From the NCBI GenBank assembly GCA_002403375.1, contig DHHQ01000020.1, forward strand, positions 62,001 through 126,000: a DNA stretch of 64,000 nt, written 5' to 3'. Positions 59,867 to 64,000 of this stretch are shown here, piece by piece. Each line of letters opens with the position of its first letter. Positions within the stretch are counted from its first letter, which is position 1. The stretch is from Thiobacillus denitrificans (GTDB lineage Bacteria; Pseudomonadota; Gammaproteobacteria; Burkholderiales; Thiobacillaceae). The notes under the pieces are model-generated. The model did not search any database, had not been told where the DNA came from, and saw only the letters and a list, made by a program, of their open reading frames with translations. A program made the position numbers and the translations under genes.

Positions 59867-60694
59867 ATGAACCCACCCGCACGCACCCGCTGGATGCCGC
59901 TCGCGCTGGCCGCCCTGCTGCTCGGCCCCGCCGCCGGGAGCCAGGCGCAGGAAAGCCCGCCGCGGCCCCCCGCCGTCTTCACCGTCGACGGCAGGGTCGC
60001 GCTCGCCTCGCTGATGGCGCTCGCAGACGGGCATCTGGCGAAGCTCGCCGACTCGATGCGCGTGCTGGCGGCCACCCCCGCGGCGCAGTCGGCCGACTGG
60101 CGGCAGATCCGCGCCCCCCTCGCGCAGGTCGCCGAACTCAACGTCGCCGCGCTCAACTGGTTCGCGCTGCCCGACGGATCGTACTGGAGCGTGCAGGAGG
60201 GCAAGGCCGCCGGCAACCTCGCGCGGCGTGCGTATTTCCCCCGCGTGCTGGCCGGCGAGACGGTGATCGGCGACCTGGTCGCGAGCACCGCCACCGGCAG
60301 GAGCGTCGCCATCGTCGCGGTGCCGGTGGTGCGCCCGGACCAGAACGTCGCCGGCGTGCTCGGCGCCTCGGTCTACCTCGACCGGCTGAGCGCGCGACTC
60401 GAGCGCGAGATGGACCTCGACGACACCATGATCTTCTTTTCCTTCGACGCCCAGCCGCTGGTGGGCCTCGACTGGGATCCCGGCCTGATCTTCATCGATC
60501 CGACCCGGCTCGGCCAGGAGGACCTCAGCCGCGCGTTCCGCGACATGCTGGCGCAGACCGAAGGCGTCTCGAGCTACCTGTTCCGCGGCAAGCGCCGCAC
60601 CGTGCTGTTCCGGCAGTCGCCCGTGACCGGCTGGCGCTACGCGTTCGGCCTGGTCCCCGAGGGGCGCGACGCGAAGCCGCCCGCGAGCCCCTAG
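59867..60694 (+). CDS. stand-alone periplasmic Cache-like sensor protein
   Basis: This 275-residue protein has a signal peptide (MPLALAALLLGPAAGSQA) and one Cache/PDC-type sensing domain: LAALNWFALPDGSYWSV, a AYFPRVLAGETVIGDLV strand pair and VAIVAVPVVRPDQNVAGVLGASV, typical of the extracellular parts of chemoreceptors and cyclases. Here there is no membrane helix or output domain, so it may bind a small ligand and act with another receptor. It starts 17 bases after the nitroreductase gene. The family name is an inference. Confidence 0.72.
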   Translation: MNPPARTRWMPLALAALLLGPAAGSQAQESPPRPPAVFTVDGRVALASLMALADGHLAKLADSMRVLAATPAAQSADWRQIRAPLAQVAELNVAALNWFALPDGSYWSVQEGKAAGNLARRAYFPRVLAGETVIGDLVASTATGRSVAIVAVPVVRPDQNVAGVLGASVYLDRLSARLEREMDLDDTMIFFSFDAQPLVGLDWDPGLIFIDPTRLGQEDLSRAFRDMLAQTEGVSSYLFRGKRRTVLFRQSPVTGWRYAFGLVPEGRDAKPPASP

Positions 60695-60831
60695 CGCAGC
60701 CGGGCGCAAGCCCCTGATTTGGCAGGGAACGTATCTTCCATTCCCGATCCGCGGCCCGGCTTGGCATAATCCCGACCCCGTGTATTGCTTGCGTCGGCCG
60801 CACCCTGCGGCCGGCCTCTCCTGATCGAACC

Positions 60832-63177
<2,346 letters not shown>

Positions 63178-63193
63178 AGCGCCGGGGCGGCGC

Positions 63194-63784
63194 TCACTGC
63201 CCGCGCAGGGCGGCTTCGATCCGCAGCATGTCGGATTCGGCGATCGCCTCGATGTCGAGCGTGATCGCGACCGCGTCGCCGACGACCCTGCCGCCCCGGT
63301 CCATGGGCGCGTTCCAGCTCACGCCAAAGTCATGGCGGTCGATCGACGCGGTGGCGACGAAACCGATGCGGGTCACCGGCCCGAGATCGCGGTCGCCCTC
63401 CCAGTAGGGGCACCGCCAGCGGCCGAGATAATGCGCCGCCAGCACGACCGGGCGCGTCGTGCCGCGCAGCGTGAGGTCGCCGGCGACCTCGAAGTCGGCT
63501 TCACCGATGCAGCGCACCCCGGTGCTGCGGAAGCTGATGACAGGGTAGGTCTCCACGTCGAGGAAGTCGCGGCCGCGCAGGTGCGCGTCGCGTTCGTCGT
63601 CGCCGCTCCAGATCCCCGCCGCATCGATCGTCGCCTCGGCCGCGGCGCCCTCGGCCGGATCGTCCGGGTCGAAGTCGACGCTGCCGTGCACGTTCTTGAA
63701 CAGCCCGCGCATCTGCGAAACCATCATGTGCCGCACCGCGAATTCCGCGGCGCTGTGTCCGGGTTCGAATATCCACCTGGCCAT
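63194..63784 (-). CDS. YceI-family lipid-binding protein (cytoplasmic form)
   Basis: This 196-residue protein has the YceI lipocalin-like barrel: WIFEPGHSAAEFAVRHMMVSQMRGLF, GSVDFDPDDP, FLDVETYPVISF, GDLTLRGTTRPVVL and FGVSWNAPMDRGG. Family members bind isoprenoid quinones or polyisoprenoids. There is no signal peptide at this start, unlike many periplasmic members. The open frame extends upstream to 63910 but without coding features. Confidence 0.9.
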   Translation of the reverse strand: MARWIFEPGHSAAEFAVRHMMVSQMRGLFKNVHGSVDFDPDDPAEGAAAEATIDAAGIWSGDDERDAHLRGRDFLDVETYPVISFRSTGVRCIGEADFEVAGDLTLRGTTRPVVLAAHYLGRWRCPYWEGDRDLGPVTRIGFVATASIDRHDFGVSWNAPMDRGGRVVGDAVAITLDIEAIAESDMLRIEAALRGQ

Positions 63785-63882
63785 GTCCAGTCCCTCCGTC
63801 CCTCCGTGCTCCCTGGCCAGACCGAAGTATAGGAAGCGCTGACAGCCGTGCACCGGCGAAACCGTCTCGTGCGTGGCCCGCC

Positions 63883-64000
63883 CTACCCCGGCTGCGCGTC
63901 GAAGCCGCACGCCCTGCAGTAGCGCCCGTGCACGTGGGTGAGCGCATTGCAGCGGCTGCAGGTGCGGAACTGTGCGGTGCCGCAGGCCGGGCAGTACGCG
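63883..64000 (-). CDS. C-terminal part of a zinc-ribbon protein (N-terminus cut by window edge)
   Basis: The last 39 residues of a minus-strand gene are visible, ending FDAQPG. They hold four CxxC pairs (CPAC, CSRC and a CRAC pair with a preceding His) in the spacing of a double zinc ribbon. This tail is common in proteins with a DZR or zinc-finger end. The rest lies beyond 64,000, so its role cannot be told. Confidence 0.7.
   Translation of the reverse strand, partial: AYCPACGTAQFRTCSRCNALTHVHGRYCRACGFDAQPG

Overview
The window is a 64 kb chromosomal segment of a GC-rich betaproteobacterium. The gene order murA-hisG, the mla operon, the leuC-leuD-leuB-asd-fimV-truA-trpFBA-accD-folC-dedD-cvpA-purF run, a DsrC-type sulfur protein and many c-type-cytochrome and two-component genes fit a Thiobacillus-like member of the Nitrosomonadales. 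That placement is inferred from gene content and order, not from a search. I saw no tRNA, rRNA, insertion sequence, prophage or CRISPR array.

Region 1 (1-10,200, minus strand) is a surface-polysaccharide cluster. In transcription order it holds gmd, a Wzx-type flippase, an FkbM methyltransferase, a glycosyltransferase, a SAM methyltransferase, a DUF5672 protein, three more glycosyltransferases, an NAD-dependent epimerase and a WecA/MraY-family initiating transferase cut by the window edge. The middle of the cluster is clearly poorer in G+C than the rest and has many start/stop overlaps, as expected of an acquired operon. It lies directly after hisG.

Region 2 (10,400-20,640, minus strand) is conserved envelope and housekeeping DNA: mlaF-mlaE-mlaD, a TolC-family outer membrane protein where mlaA would be expected, mlaC-mlaB, an ABC-2 exporter pair, ibaG, murA and hisG, preceded by a short DUF72-like gene and cysS. 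Region 3 (20,740-22,620, plus strand) has a TPR protein, ppiB and lpxH. Region 4 (22,615-42,140, minus strand) is a long co-oriented block for leucine, aspartate-family and tryptophan synthesis, plus fimV, truA, accD, folC, dedD, cvpA, purF and metZ. A small gene for an 11-residue-repeat protein sits between leuC and leuD. A clear terminator separates purF from metZ.

Region 5 (42,270-53,740) is accessory. It has a dodecin, a flavin reductase, a small secreted protein, a DsrC homologue lacking the usual C-terminal cysteine, membrane and lipoprotein genes, a ferredoxin-reductase-like flavoprotein and an AraC regulator. These are followed by a compact cassette: an outer-membrane porin with an N-terminal haem c motif (Cyc2-like layout), a PEGA/SHOCT lipoprotein, a small cytochrome c and a QseBC/PmrAB-like two-component system. 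Two CTTAAG-N5-CTTAAG-like boxes flank the cassette, one upstream of the porin and one at the promoter of a convergent three-repeat cysteine protein. I consider this the most interesting system in the window: a candidate two-component-controlled outer-membrane electron-transfer module.

Region 6 (53,790-64,000) is mixed: DUF3617, SDR, Spy/LTXXQ, a VOC protein, a response-regulator/thioredoxin-reductase fusion without its CxxC, a CoA-binding protein, a nitroreductase, a lone Cache-like sensor, tex, a YceI protein and the tail of a zinc-ribbon protein. The only gene-free stretch longer than 300 bases is 48,391-48,775, which holds the operator-rich region before the porin.
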